Below, piece by piece: positions 46,185 through 57,005 of a DNA stretch of 64,000 nucleotides. The notes under the pieces were generated by a model that did no database searches, was not told the DNA's origin, and saw only the letters and a program-made list of their open reading frames with translations. This DNA is from Papaver somniferum (lineage: Eukaryota; Streptophyta; Magnoliopsida; Ranunculales; Papaveraceae). The stretch spans positions 126,835,302-126,899,301 of the forward strand of contig NC_039363.1 of the NCBI RefSeq assembly GCF_003573695.1. Reading direction: 5' to 3'. A program made the position numbers and the translations under genes. Position 1 is the first letter of the stretch. Every line of letters starts with the position of its first letter.

Positions 46185-48186
46185 ATGTCTCATTGGTTAT
46201 CTATACAAAGAGATAACTATATGCAACAAGCTGGTGAACACATCCATGATGCAAATAGAAATACAGCCTATTTTCATGCAACAACCAATTATAATAAACG
46301 AAGAAATCATGTTGCTGCTATTCAAGACTCTTTTGGTTTGTGGTATGATACAAGATCTGGAATAGAAACCATCTTTCTCAAGCATTTTACTGCCATTACA
46401 ACCACTTCAAAGCCACAGATTCAACAAGAAATTTTTGATTCTTTTTCTCCTTGCATATCTGCACCTGACAACACCGCACTTCTTCAAATTCCTACTTCGC
46501 AAGAAATTCAAGATATCGTGTTTCAGATCAGATCATGGGCTTCACCTGGTAATGATGGTTTTCCTGCAGCATTCTATCAACAATGCTGGTCATTTGTTAG
46601 CACTGAGGTAGTGAATATGGTTCATCATTTTTTTTGTTAACAAATACATGTTGAAGGCAACTAATCATACTTATCAAGTCCTAATACCCAAAAGCATGCA
46701 TCCTCAAACACCTTCTGATTTTCGACCTATTAGCTTATGTAATGTTAGCTACAAAATTCTTTCGAAACTTATAGCTAACCGCCTTAAACCTTTATTACCT
46801 AATATCATTTCTCCTACACAATGTGCTTATGTTAGTGGAAGACATATACAGGATAACAATATTATTGCACATGAGCTTATACACACCATGAAGAAAAGAC
46901 GAAAAGGTAATATTGTTTTGATTGGTCTTAAGCTTGATATGTCCAAGGCATTTGATCGTTTAGAATGGCCTTTTTTATTAACAATTCTTCGACATCTTGG
47001 TTTTCACTCAGACTGGATACAAATGATTGAGCAATGTATATGTACTACTCACATTTCATTGCTTGTTAATGGTCAGCCAAGTACTTCTTTTACCCCTTCA
47101 AGAGGAATTCGACAAGGAGACCCTTTGTCTACTTATCTTTTTCTGCTAGTGATGGAAGCTTTTTCTAGAATGATTCAACAGGCAATTAACAGAGGTCATC
47201 TTAAAGGTATTAAAGTTGCAAAATCCATCCAAGTATTAAATCACTTGTTTTTCGCGGACGACTGTCTTCTTTTCTTATAGGCTAAACCATATCATTTGCG
47301 ACATTTACAAGATCTTCTGCAATCATTCAGTCAATCGTCAGGACAGGTAATTAATCTCCAGAAGTCTACCATTTTCTTTAGTACCAATGCCTCTCCTTCT
47401 TTCAGAACTTCTATCTACAACTTACTTCAGATGAAGCAGATGGGATTAGGAGAAAAATATCTAGGAATACCTTTCCTTATGCACAGATCAAGAACCAAGA
47501 ATTGTCAAGGTATTCTCAATAACATGAATACGAGGCTTCAAGGATGGAAAAGTAAACTACTTCATCAGGCAGGTAAAACAACTCAACTAAATGCAGTTTT
47601 GAACATTATGGGCATGTATCAAATGCAGGTTCTTAAGCTCCCTAATTCAACTATTTTTCAAATGGACCAACTGCAAAGGAATTATTGGTGGGCTAATCAT
47701 CGTTCTCCTAAGCCTGTTCGTTTTATTTCTTTGGGGAAAATGCGTCTTCCTAAAAGGTTTGGTGGCATGGGTCTTAAACATCTTGATCTTTATAACTCTG
47801 CATTACTTACAAAGCTTGCTTGGAATCTCCTTCATAATCAAGATGAACTGTGGGCTAAAGTTTTGAAGAGTAAGTACTTCCCTTATCATGATTTACAGTT
47901 AGAACCACCTCCTGATTCTGATTCTACGAGTTGGATATGGCAAAGTATTTGCCATGGTATTAAAATTCTCCATCAGTATGCTAAATGGCAGGTTGGAAAT
48001 GGTGAGAATATTAATATTTGGACACATAACTGGATACCCATCCTTTCTGAACCTCTTCAAGCTTGGGATGATTTACACTTGTGTGATTATCAATGGGTCA
48101 GTCAGTTAATAGATAACATTCAGCTCAATGGAATGTGCCGATTCTTCGACAACTATTCACTCCTCAACAGGTTGATTTTATTCTAA
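46185..48186 (+). pseudogene. LINE ORF2: reverse transcriptase
   Basis: The region before the palm reads DANRNTAYFHATTNYNKRRN and SPGNDGFPAAFYQQCW. The frame then slips in the T8 run at about 46627-46634. The palm shows IPKSMHPQTPSDFRPISL, LDMSKAFDRLEWPF, GIRQGDPLSTYLFLLVMEAF and FADDCLLF (catalytic aspartates at 47257-47262). Directly after comes an in-phase TAG (47278-47280), then SSGQVINLQKSTIFFS, EKYLGIPFL and RFGGMGLKHLDLYNSAL. The palm motifs are unchanged, but the breaks preclude a full protein. Typical plant L1 RT. Confidence 0.88.
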
Positions 48187-49290
48187 CTATTCCTATTGAT
48201 CTTAATCAACCAGATAAACTCATTTGACCTTTAACTTCTACTGGAGTCTTTACCACCAAATCCACCTATCACCATCTTTGTAATTCTTCTATCGACCCTT
48301 CAACAACACATGATAATTTTTCTTCTAGATTTTGGCTTCACTTTTGGAAACTAAAAATACCTTACAACCTCCTTATTTTCTTGTGGAAAATTATCCAGTA
48401 TCCTTCCAGTGAAGACTAGGCTTTTCTTTATAACCTCTGACAACTCTCAACATTGCAGCATGTGTGCTTCTCAACATCAAGAAGATTTAAATCACTTATT
48501 TTTTAGTTGTTTATTCAGTAAAGCAGTTTGGGCTTCTTGTCTTCCTCACTTGCCACACCCCAGCCAACGTTATTCCAATCTGCATAATTGGATCGGTTCA
48601 TGGTTAGATTCGGAAGATGACGTCAATCTCTGAAACTCTCCTCAAATTCATGCTATTGCTGCAACACTTTGGCATACCTGGAAAAGTAGATGCAACGTGA
48701 TATTCCAGTTTCAGTCTCCTAATCCTAATACTACCATTCACAGTGTACATTCTTATTTTGCTCTGCATCATATCACAGGCAATCATAGTATCCCTGTTCG
48801 ACACTTTATTAACACTACACTCGGTAGTTGGAGACCACCACCAGTTGATTTTATTAAAATCAATGTGGATGCATCTTATATTTCACATCATTACTTAGCA
48901 GGTATTGGTTTGATAGTTCGAGATTCTACAGGTCACTTCCTTGCAGCGAAAGGAATATTAAGAAGAACACATAATGTGCATCAGGCTGAAGCATGGGCAA
49001 TGCTTGAAGCAATGCATTGGGCTATAAATAATGGATGGTCTCAGGTGATATTTAAAACAGATTGTAAGGGTATATCTCAGTTTATCAATAGGCAGACTCC
49101 TCTTCCTCCTTGGCATAGTTCTACTTTGTTAAATAAGTATTTAGTCTTTGTAATGCCAATACAGGTTGGCAATGTAATTCTGTTCCTAGGTTTTGCAACA
49201 AGTCTGCAGATTATCTAGCTAAATTTGTCAGCGATCTTGTTTGTATAGAGAATGGTGGAGTGTCCCTCCGTCTTTTCTCTTATCGTTATT
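48187..49290 (+). pseudogene. LINE ORF2: zf-RVT and RNase H domains
   Basis: After a frameshift near 48150 the frame reads VDFILTIPIDLNQPDKLI-stop-PLTS and GVFTTKSTYHHL (zf-RVT start), then CSMCASQHQEDLNHLFFSC (zinc ligands) and a TGA at 48631-48633. The RNase H part from about 48840 has INVDASYIS (first Asp), QAEAWAMLEA (Glu), VIFKTDCKGI (second Asp) and, after another slip near 49160, FCNKSADYLAKF (last Asp). This archaeal-type RNase H is a known addition in plant L1 elements. The reverse frame 48604-48804 is a shadow. Confidence 0.82.
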
Positions 49291-49360
49291 AGCTAGAGAT
49301 GTAACAACGTTGTCTGTTATGTAATATATTGGTTCGCTTTGTTAAAAAAAAATAAAAAAA

Positions 49361-49754
49361 TTCCAAACCCACGAGGAACTGGAACGTTATAAAACAAACA
49401 AGGTTTTCCAGACACGATTCCTTCATTCACATAACTCTCACCTGATATAAAGTTAGGTTGTCATATAAGAACCAAAATTGCCATGTTAGAAGAATCTCCC
49501 CGCCTGAATCCAATTTTTACTGTGCTACACTCATTGCACACATGCTCTGCCCGATAGGAAAGAAGGTAAAACCCATCGCAAACACAACAACTGGACTATA
49601 AAAGATCCCCAAATCAAATTAAAGCCAACTTTGAACCAAGATCTTCTTTCCTGCATCAAAATTTCATGTCACAATTTTTGTGGCTTTCATCTTGTAAATT
49701 CAAGAAATGAAAGCATAATTCGAATTTCTTAAACCAGTGACCCGAGTTCCTTAC
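49361..49754. other. Interval between two LINE pieces; nothing recognised
   Basis: AT-rich with stops in every frame and no repeat that recurs in the window. It may be original host sequence downstream of the gene at 50359-51409. Confidence 0.3.
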
Positions 49755-50200
49755 TCTTATTCATGCTGTCTGGAGATCCTTCTGTCAGGAAATTGGTAAC
49801 TTCAACTTGGGATAAAGTATGTTGTCCTCTAGAAGGAGGATTGGGGATTAAAAGACTTACTGTTATCAATAAAGCTCTACTGATGAAACTCTTATGGAGG
49901 ATTCAGAATTCAGAGGATGAATGGGCAGTGTTCTTGAGAGCAAAATTTACATTAACAAATAGTGAGTGGATTATACTTATTATAAGTAGTCTTCTATATG
50001 GCCAGCTTTGAAGTGGGTAATGGATGAATTGAAGCAGAAAACATGATGGTTGGTGGGAAATGGACCAAACGGTGCTAGCATTTCAGTCTGGAAGGATGTG
50101 TGGGTTAAGGATCAGGCTTTATGTGATTTATTTCCAAATAATGAGTTTATTATGCAAAATCAGAAGATGAGTTTATTAGTTCAACATACTCTTGTTTAAC
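49755..50200 (+). pseudogene. LINE RT C-terminal scrap
   Basis: Reads MLSGDPSVRKLVTSTWDKVC, PLEGGLGIKRLTVINKALLM, KLLWRIQNSEDEWAVFLRAK and, after a slip, GNGPNGASISVWKDVW. This is the same RT thumb / zf-RVT stretch as at 44082-44500, from a different LINE. No A tail is evident before 50220. It ends about 150 bp beyond the stop codon of the convergent gene, so it may lie within or next to its 3' UTR. Confidence 0.7.
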
Positions 50201-50358
50201 ACTGAAGGTCACTGAAAAGAAGATACACCTAACAAGGGAGAACAGTACAAGAAGTAGCAGGGATACGACTCAAGTGTATCAGTAGTACCATTGTACTCAA
50301 ATAAATATGAAAGAATGTTCTTACACTGCTTTTGACACAGAATCGAAGAGACAAATAT

Positions 50359-51409
50359 TTACTCTTCAGCACGAATAACCTTCTGAGAGGAGGTAATCTT
50401 TGAGTAGTCAGTTGATGGTTTACTATCGCTTTCACTCTTACTATTGAAATCAGTGCCTTTAAATGTAGTTTTTGTAGTTCGATAATGACTGCCAAAGGCA
50501 GTGCCAAATCCCCATCCAAGGCCAAGCCCAACTCCACAGCCTCCACCTTCAGATCCAAATAAAACAATCAAACACTGAACTAATGTGTAAAGAATCTAAA
50601 GATCAATCTTATTAGCTGCAAGTAATAGGAATACTGAGTGAATACCTGCTCCGAGACCCAAGAAACCCAGTGGCATACCTGAAGCGCAATAAAAGACATT
50701 GCTAATCAGTAAAGAGTGATTAACGCATAACAAACTACCTGAGGGTATAAGTGAGCACTAGTCCTAGTATCTTTTAGCAGCAAGCCAACTGAATTTACTG
50801 AGGCAGCCCAGGAGCGCCTGCATTGTGCAGCAGCCTAACCCTGGATTAAGGAGATGCATGGCAATTATAGTTAACTAAGGAGCTAAAATTATGCAAATAC
50901 ACTCAATTATGACACTGTGTACATGTTTTCTTATTCTCGTAACCAACTTAAATTGCTCATAAGATTACTTCTTACCACTCCTTTTTAATTACCTTTAGGT
51001 GGGTGTATGCAATGACTGTTTGTAATTGTAATGAACATAACACTGCAAGTCTTTGAACTTGGGCAATTAGCAAAGTACGGAATTTAAACGATAAATAACT
51101 GACGATGGCATCAACATTCAATACCCTAGTGGTTGTTCTAACATTCAATTCATCAATCAGCTGTGTAAGTTGTAGACACTGCTAAGTAAGATAGTGAATT
51201 ATGGGCATGTGAAGGTGGAGTAAGAAGATAAAGTATTACCTCCGAAACCCCAACCGATTCCGAAACCACAACCAGCACCAAATCCTGAGTTAGAAATAGA
51301 TAACATGAGACTTTTTTCTTAACAGTAATGTTAAACTTCAAGGGAAAACAAACAGAGAAAAATGTATACCGAATCCGACACCGGAACCATTGAAATTAGT
51401 GAGAACCAT
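50359..51409 (-). CDS. Small glycine-rich conserved plant protein (4 coding exons)
   Basis: Coding exons on the reverse strand: 51409-51370, 51284-51240, 50678-50646 and 50546-50359. All introns are GT-AG and the phases join (40, 45, 33 and 188 nt) to 101 codons plus TAA. The protein starts [20 protein letters not shown], continues [20 protein letters not shown] and [19 protein letters not shown]. It ends with a polar Ser/Lys-rich tail ([20 protein letters not shown]) finishing RAEE. Short glycine-rich proteins of this layout occur widely in plants. The function is not known to me. The glycine-rich half alternates small and aromatic/aliphatic residues and could be membrane-embedded, but no cleavable signal is obvious. 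It is the only intact intron-containing host gene seen here. Confidence 0.88.
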
Positions 51410-51850
51410 GTTTGTTAGCGCCTTTCTGTATGAATAAAGAAGCAATTCAAGGAAGGATATTCAAAAAGGAATTCAGGGAAAATGGAGAAATGAAACCCTA
51501 ACTAGGTCAAAAAAAATTTTGGTTTTTTGTCAATTAAATTTAGATGGTAAGTTGGGTATTCTAATTGGAACAGAAATCAAAACCAAACTAGCAGATTATG
51601 TTCAATATACCTACCGAATGTATTAATTTTTCACAGTGCAGCTCGGGAAAGGGTCTACGGTCGCAGAATTGGAAAAAGCAGAGGTTTTGTAGCGCTACCA
51701 GTACTATCTTTGATGGTTGAATTGAGGTGAGAAAATACAGATGATCACAGTAAAATGTTCTCCCAGCTTTGTTATATGCTGAACTCATGTTTGTTAAACA
51801 ACAGCCTAACAACGGATCGCATTTTTCAGTGCTGGTGAAAATTTCAGGAT
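51410..51850 (-). promoter_or_regulatory. Probable 5' UTR exon, UTR intron and promoter side of the glycine-rich gene
   Basis: On the reverse strand an acceptor 'ttcatacag' lies just before 51425, leaving a 16-nt leader piece before ATG 51409. A donor candidate ACATTCG/GTAGGTATA lies at 51614-51615. This suggests an untranslated first exon ending at 51615 and starting somewhere below 51850. The frame 51588-51812 is then untranslated. The Mutator-like element starts at 51919, so the core promoter must be short or lie within it. Confidence 0.45.
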
Positions 51851-51918
51851 AACCCTAGATGACCGGGAGCAGTGGCGGGCGGACCGAAGAGAAAGAAAAC
51901 ACGACTAGATACCCACAC

Positions 51919-54121
51919 GGGGAAATTGGGGGAGACCCAAAATAAATAATATTTTTATTGTCAAGTCCATAATTAATTTTGAATACCGTGACACCCATAA
52001 TTATTTCCGTGACACTTAAAATTATTCGAAATTATTAAGAATCTATACATAATTCGTCATGCATACTATTTTTTCAGTTATGCATACTATTTCTTCAGGC
52101 ATAACTCGTTATGCAGCCTAATTTTTCAGGGGTATAATTGGCAACGTAACTTGGACATAACATATCTAAAAATCTGCGCCTTGGAATTTTACAAATTTTA
52201 TATCATTGGAAATCTTTTTAAGAGAGCTAGACAACGAGTACAAACAACAATATCAATTTTTTGTTTTTCACGAAAAAATCGGAGGTGATCATCATTTTAG
52301 GAAAAATTTCCGAAAACTTGATACATAACCGTTATGCAGCCACAAAAAAAGATGCATAACACATTCTGCAGACGCATGACGAATTATGCAAACCATTTTC
52401 TCGACTGCATAACAAGTTATGCATCTACAACAAGTTATGTAGCCATTGTTTTGATTGATTTTAGTGCGTACATAAAAAATTGATGCATAAGTCCATATTT
52501 ACGGATGCATGTCAGGTTATGCATCTATTCTCTCGATGCATAAAAGATTGTCCAACGATTTTGTCGATGCATGATACATTATGCAGCCATAATTTCGGAT
52601 GCATAACTGGTTATTCATCCATTTTCACGACTGCATAACATGTTATGCAGATATTATAGTAGATGTATGACAAATTATGCAGTCTTTGTTTTTGTTGGTT
52701 TCAATAGTAACAAAAAAAAAAATTGTTGCATAATGTGTTATGCAGCCATTTTCTGGACTGCGTAACAAGTTATGCAACAACTTTTCTAGATGCATAACAG
52801 GTTATGCATCCATTTTCATAACCACATAAAAGATTATCAAATAATAAATAAGAAAGCAAACCAATTAGTAGAGTCAAAGATGCTATATAGTTAACTTGAC
52901 ACAGCGCTAGGATAGAGACTTCATCTGAAGCATAATCTACATAATGCAAATGCATTTACTAATACACTAAAAGTTCAAAATTAGTTCTTCTGTTCATTTC
53001 AGAATCTATAGTAACAGTCATCTTGGGTAGAAATCATCACGTAAAAAGGGATTCAGCGGAGCTAAGAAAACACATCAAAGCTTCTAGCAAGTATCAAAAC
53101 AAGGAGTAAAGGAGGCCGTAACCTCATAATCATTCCAGCAAAATTGAAGCTTCTTATTCGGGAAGATAATCATTCCAATTTGTTTAGGCGAAGCCAGCTT
53201 GATTACAGTAACCACAAGTGGAAGAAGAATATGTGTGATCAAAATATAACTAAAGCAAGGACTAACCATTACTTCGTCACAAGTATAGACAAATCCCAGA
53301 ATAATCAATGGGAGCAGTATGAATCTCTACCACGAGCAAGCAATACAACTATCCGGCTAATCGTTTACTTGCAAGGAGTGAAGTACAAGCAATCCAGTGA
53401 TCCAAAGAAGACGAAGGAAGAAATCAATTTGCTTCAAGATAAAAAATCAGCAGCTAGCAACACACATCGAGGGAAATTCAGTTCGTGGGTCATAAAAGCT
53501 CGTAAAATTAACCAAGCCTAATTCTTCAGCAAGCATAGAATTCTACGTAAACTCAATTATGACTTTCAATGAATTCAGCGAAGTATCATCATCAGCAAAC
53601 AACCAGTCTAAAGCGAAGTTCAATTAACTTTAGCATCTCACCTCGTCAACCAGCCATTTCAGCAGGTAACATCATCTCATAGATCGAACCCATTTCATCA
53701 TGGTAACATCATGTTCATCATCTCATAGATCGAACCCATCTCTGATTTAACAAAAATCTGGAAACCTAATTTTCTTATTCTCGATATCATCATCTCTGAC
53801 AATTAAATCTAAATCAAACCCTAGTTTGTGTTTCACTGATCTTGTAGCTTGATGGTAATTCGAATCCAGTGCCACTTATCTGTTGAATTTGACTAGAACC
53901 CTAACTGTAATTCATCACCAAAAAGCAAACCTACCATAAAACCTAAAAATGAAGTCGATCTCTACGATGAAAAAGAAGAAGAAAACAGAAATAACACAAT
54001 TTCAGAAAATATGGGTTTAGGACTAATTTTTTCTCCAAAAATGGGTGCGCGCCTGGAGATTTTTGGGCGTGGGTTTCTCAGTGGATAAAATCTAAAGAAT
54101 GGGTCTCACTGTAGTTTTCAC
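51919..54121. mobile_element. Non-autonomous Mutator-like element, copy 2 (2203 bp)
   Basis: It is flanked by TACCCACAC (51910-51918) and TACCCACAT (54122-54130), a 9-bp duplication with one change. Left end GGGGAAATTGGGGGAGACCCA, right end the complement of GTGAAAACTACAGTGAGACCC: inverted repeats with the inner GAGACCCA exact. The left about 400 bp match copy 1, and so do the last about 100 bp. The middle (52830-54000) differs from copy 1, so the two carry different cargo or have strongly diverged. No transposase. Frames at 52770-52955 and 53084-53521 have no recognisable domain. Confidence 0.82.
52030..52820. repeat. Minisatellite of TGCATAAC..GTTATGCA palindromes (copy 2)
   Basis: The same palindromic unit as in copy 1, about eighteen degenerate variants, in the same place relative to the left end. 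Spacers such as 'ccattttc' and 'gatttta gtgcgtacataaaa' are shared with copy 1, so the array predates the two insertions. Confidence 0.85.
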
Positions 54122-54235
54122 TACCCACATAGAATAAGCATTCAGTCCAGAACAACAAACTATAAACTAAACGAATTTTTACTTAGAATCTCGGATATGG
54201 AAAACAAAAATTACTTGTGGGGACTATGACGCTAG

Positions 54236-54742
54236 GGCTAACCCCTATGGGCTAGATATCTAGCTGCTAAATTGGTCATCCACGTCAGTTAGGGAAACCT
54301 CCTAAGTCCTATGGTATTTCTAATCTAGCAGCGAAACACTGAATAAAACAGCGTTGAACGCTGAACCAAACAACGCACATTATTTTATTTTATTTCTCTC
54401 TCCTTCTTTTCCTCTCTCCACGTTTCACTCCCTCTTTTTCTTCTCTCTCTCTTTCTTTTCCTCTCTCTCCACTCTTCTCTCTCCCTCTTTTTCTTCTCTC
54501 TCTCCTTCTTTTCCTCTCTTTCCATGAGAAAAAATTATATAGCGCTGAATTGTTCAACGTTAGTATCACTTTTTGAGCGCTGAATGATTCAGCGTTTCAA
54601 TCTCGCTGCTAGTTGAACTGCGAGCAAATGCTATGAGAGAGAGTAGACAGAAGTAGTGTTAACTTTTTTCCCACACTTTTTTCATGATTTGTAACACTTT
54701 TTGGCCAATCTAGCAGTTCAATCTAGCCCATAGGGATTAGCC
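54236..54742. mobile_element. MITE 1, about 507 bp
   Basis: Terminal inverted repeats: left GGCTAACCCCTATGGGCTAG, right the complement of GGCTAATCCCTATGGGCTAG, continuing with 'ctgctaaattgg' against 'ctgctagattgg'. Inside are inverted words 'agcgctgaa..ttcagcg' and a CT-rich tract at 54396-54520 ('ctctctcc'). No coding frame. Possible 3-bp flanking CTA, not certain. Related to MITE 2. Confidence 0.75.
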
Positions 54743-54835
54743 TAAATGTAAGTGTTGATTTAACATGGTACAATTTCTTTATTCTCTGAGAATATCTCTT
54801 TCCTTTTGCTTCCCCGGTGTTTCAACTGTAAGGAT

Positions 54836-55196
54836 AAGTCCTATATTGTGATAATCTAGCAGCTAGATTAACATTCCACGTCAGTTAGGACAACCTCCTA
54901 AGTCCTATGGGAGTGCTATTTAGCATGCTAGTCGCAGAATCAATCAGCGCCCAACATTGAATGGTTGAGCGCAACCAATCTCAGTCGTCAGATCAAAAAT
55001 AAATCTAGATGCGCTGAACCATACCGCGAAAAGGTGATTTTTGTGGCGATGGACCATTCAGCGCAATTATCTCGCTGCTAGTTCGCATGCGATAAAATGC
55101 TAAGAGAGAGAACTAGTGTTAACAAATAGACAACACTTTTTTTTAATTGCAACACTTTTTGGCTAATCTAGCAGCCAAATCTAGCCCATAGGACTT
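54836..55196. mobile_element. MITE 2, 361 bp, same family as MITE 1
   Basis: Ends AAGTCCTAT...GGACTT with inner inverted words 'atctagcagctagatt' against 'gcagccaaatctagc'. It shares 'cacgtcagttagg', 'acctcctaagtcctatgg', 'tcagcgc', 'tctcgctgctagttc' and 'caacactttttggc' with MITE 1. It lacks the CT-rich tract. Non-coding. Confidence 0.7.
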
Positions 55197-56122
55197 TCAC
55201 AAAAACTTATAGAGAAAGAGAATATCATAAGTATTGACCGAAACAACAAAATAAATCGAACGAGGAAATCATAAAAAAAAATTTAAAATAACAACCCACA
55301 AACTACTATGTTATTACATATAGAATTACCATGTGATAAGTTTTGCTTGCTAAATAGTAAATTGCTACCCAACATTCAACAGTTTTTTCTATCAGTCTCT
55401 TATACAAACATGCATAGACTCGCCAAGCCAATATGCATATGATGCATGCATGAAATCGTGTTATAACCCATCCACATAGTTCCATCTCTCATACAAATTA
55501 ATTATGAGAATAAGTTTGATAGGCTGGGTAAAACATTGTAAATCTAGTATTTTAGTTGAAGGGTGAGTTATTTAAACGGGTTATCATCCCATAACGGTGA
55601 TAAAATAAATGATTAAAAAGTAAAATATACTCACATAATATTGATTAATGAGTGTTGATGTTCTGTACCTCTTTGTCAGAAAGCTGATAAAAGAGGGATT
55701 GACAATCTCTTTGACATTGAGAAGTGATCTGATACTCTGTACCGGGCTTACAAACACTGACAGCTCGCGAAGTCAGGTCACAAGGGTTTGCATACCTTGG
55801 TAGCTTTGAAAGTCGGATCGTTGGGATTTTCAAATCGGGTTTCCAAACTTATCTCATTCTTGAACTCAGATGTAAATTTGCAAACCTGGGTTTGCACACC
55901 AATGCAATGTTCATAATTAAGATTGACTTTGGTTAAATATACAAGTATGCATACCTATCGCCAAGCAGTTCTTTTTCACACGTAATTAACTTGAAAAAAT
56001 CCCAATAGCCATATATAGTGTGCACCGTTGATTGGGTGATTTTCAAATGATTAACTTCAAACGAAAATAGTTCTCGAACAATAAAAAATTCAACTAAGAT
56101 TGTTAAGGATCTATGAACATCC
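55197..56122. other. Interval of unknown origin
   Basis: AT-rich, no domain in any frame (55645-55833 and 55933-56122 look random). The words 'gtttgcaaacc'-like at 55790-55890 resemble the palindromic array of family-C LTRs, so the right half may be old LTR sequence. I see nothing else. Confidence 0.3.
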
Positions 56123-57005
56123 TGAAAAGGAGAGGATACCAAGTACACCACCAACTTTTTCGTTTTGATAGGAGTATGAACACGTGTAGTACTTTTAACA
56201 ATCAAAAAGATACGGAAAAGTAAAAAAGCGCACACACATACACACAAGAATTTCGTTAACGAGGAAACCACAATCGCAGAAAAACCCCGGGACCTCGTCA
56301 AGATTTGGACACCAAACTATATTAAGCCGCTACAGACACTTTCCTACTAATACTTCGGAATAGAACTTACGTAGTTGAGAGTGAATCCACCCTCTAAGTA
56401 ATTCAGTTACAGTCGCGCTTCTTACGTCTATTGAACCTCGCAAGAATCTACGCAATTTATTCCCTTAGCTAACGTCCTTTGCATCCTAAGAGTTTCTTCA
56501 ACCTAAGTGAAGACTTTTGATACTAATCTGTGTCTAACAGATAAGCCTATTTGCTTTCCCTTTAGATCAAAGATTGGAAATATGTTTACAATAGACAAAG
56601 ATATCAAACCTCACAAATCATGAACACTTACACTCAGTTAGATGAGAAGTCAGGATTCTTAACCACCTCCCATGCAATCGTGAACTAATTAATTAAGAAT
56701 AATTTTTAGATATCTATCCCGAGGAATCACAAAGTCCGAGACGAAGAGAACTTATGTGATTTCTATCTATCTTGCTTGAAAGAGATTATGAAAACCTCGA
56801 TAACAGAAAAGCAAGATCATGATACACGAACTATCAAGGTAAAGATGTTTGGACATGGCTTCACGAATCTCTAAGTGAAGTCTTTCAGTCGTTGACCTAA
56901 TTATATGTTTCTCAGAGGAAATGTACGTCAATTGAGGATGACTATAGCGATCAAATAGGATGTATAAGTTTTTGGGATTGATTTTCCCATTTGAAAGAGT
57001 GTCTT
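56123..57005 (-). mobile_element. Family-C-type LTR fragment, reverse
   Basis: On the reverse strand it ends '...ccttttca' at 56123 after 'acgaaaaagttggtggtgtac', the end of the C LTR. 'ttcgttaacgaggaaaccac' near 56250 and 'attaagccgctacagac' near 56320 are the usual LTR words. It is cut at 57005 by the D LTR and does not resume at 59809. Frames 55933-56301 and 56767-57051 are LTR. Confidence 0.65.

Larger units (their letters stand above)
45198..49360 (+). mobile_element. L1-type LINE, nearly complete ORF2, 3' A-rich tail
   Basis: Endonuclease, RT, zinc finger and RNase H follow in the order of plant L1 elements. The 3' end is an A-rich tail (AAAAAAAAATAAAAAAA, about 49344-49360) after 'tatgtaatatattgg'. 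No ORF1 (DUF4283-type) is seen upstream, so it is either 5'-truncated or an ORF2-only form. I could not find a target-site duplication. It lies in the direction opposite to the gene at 50359-51409. Confidence 0.85.

Noticed and set aside
49361..49754. Search for a target duplication of the L1-type LINE
   Set aside because: 'ttccaaaccca' after the A tail has no partner upstream of 45198 that I can find.
53144..53521. 125-codon frame in the second Mutator-like element
   Set aside because: No domain, no counterpart in copy 1, and unsupported by splice signals; it may be captured sequence but I cannot show it.
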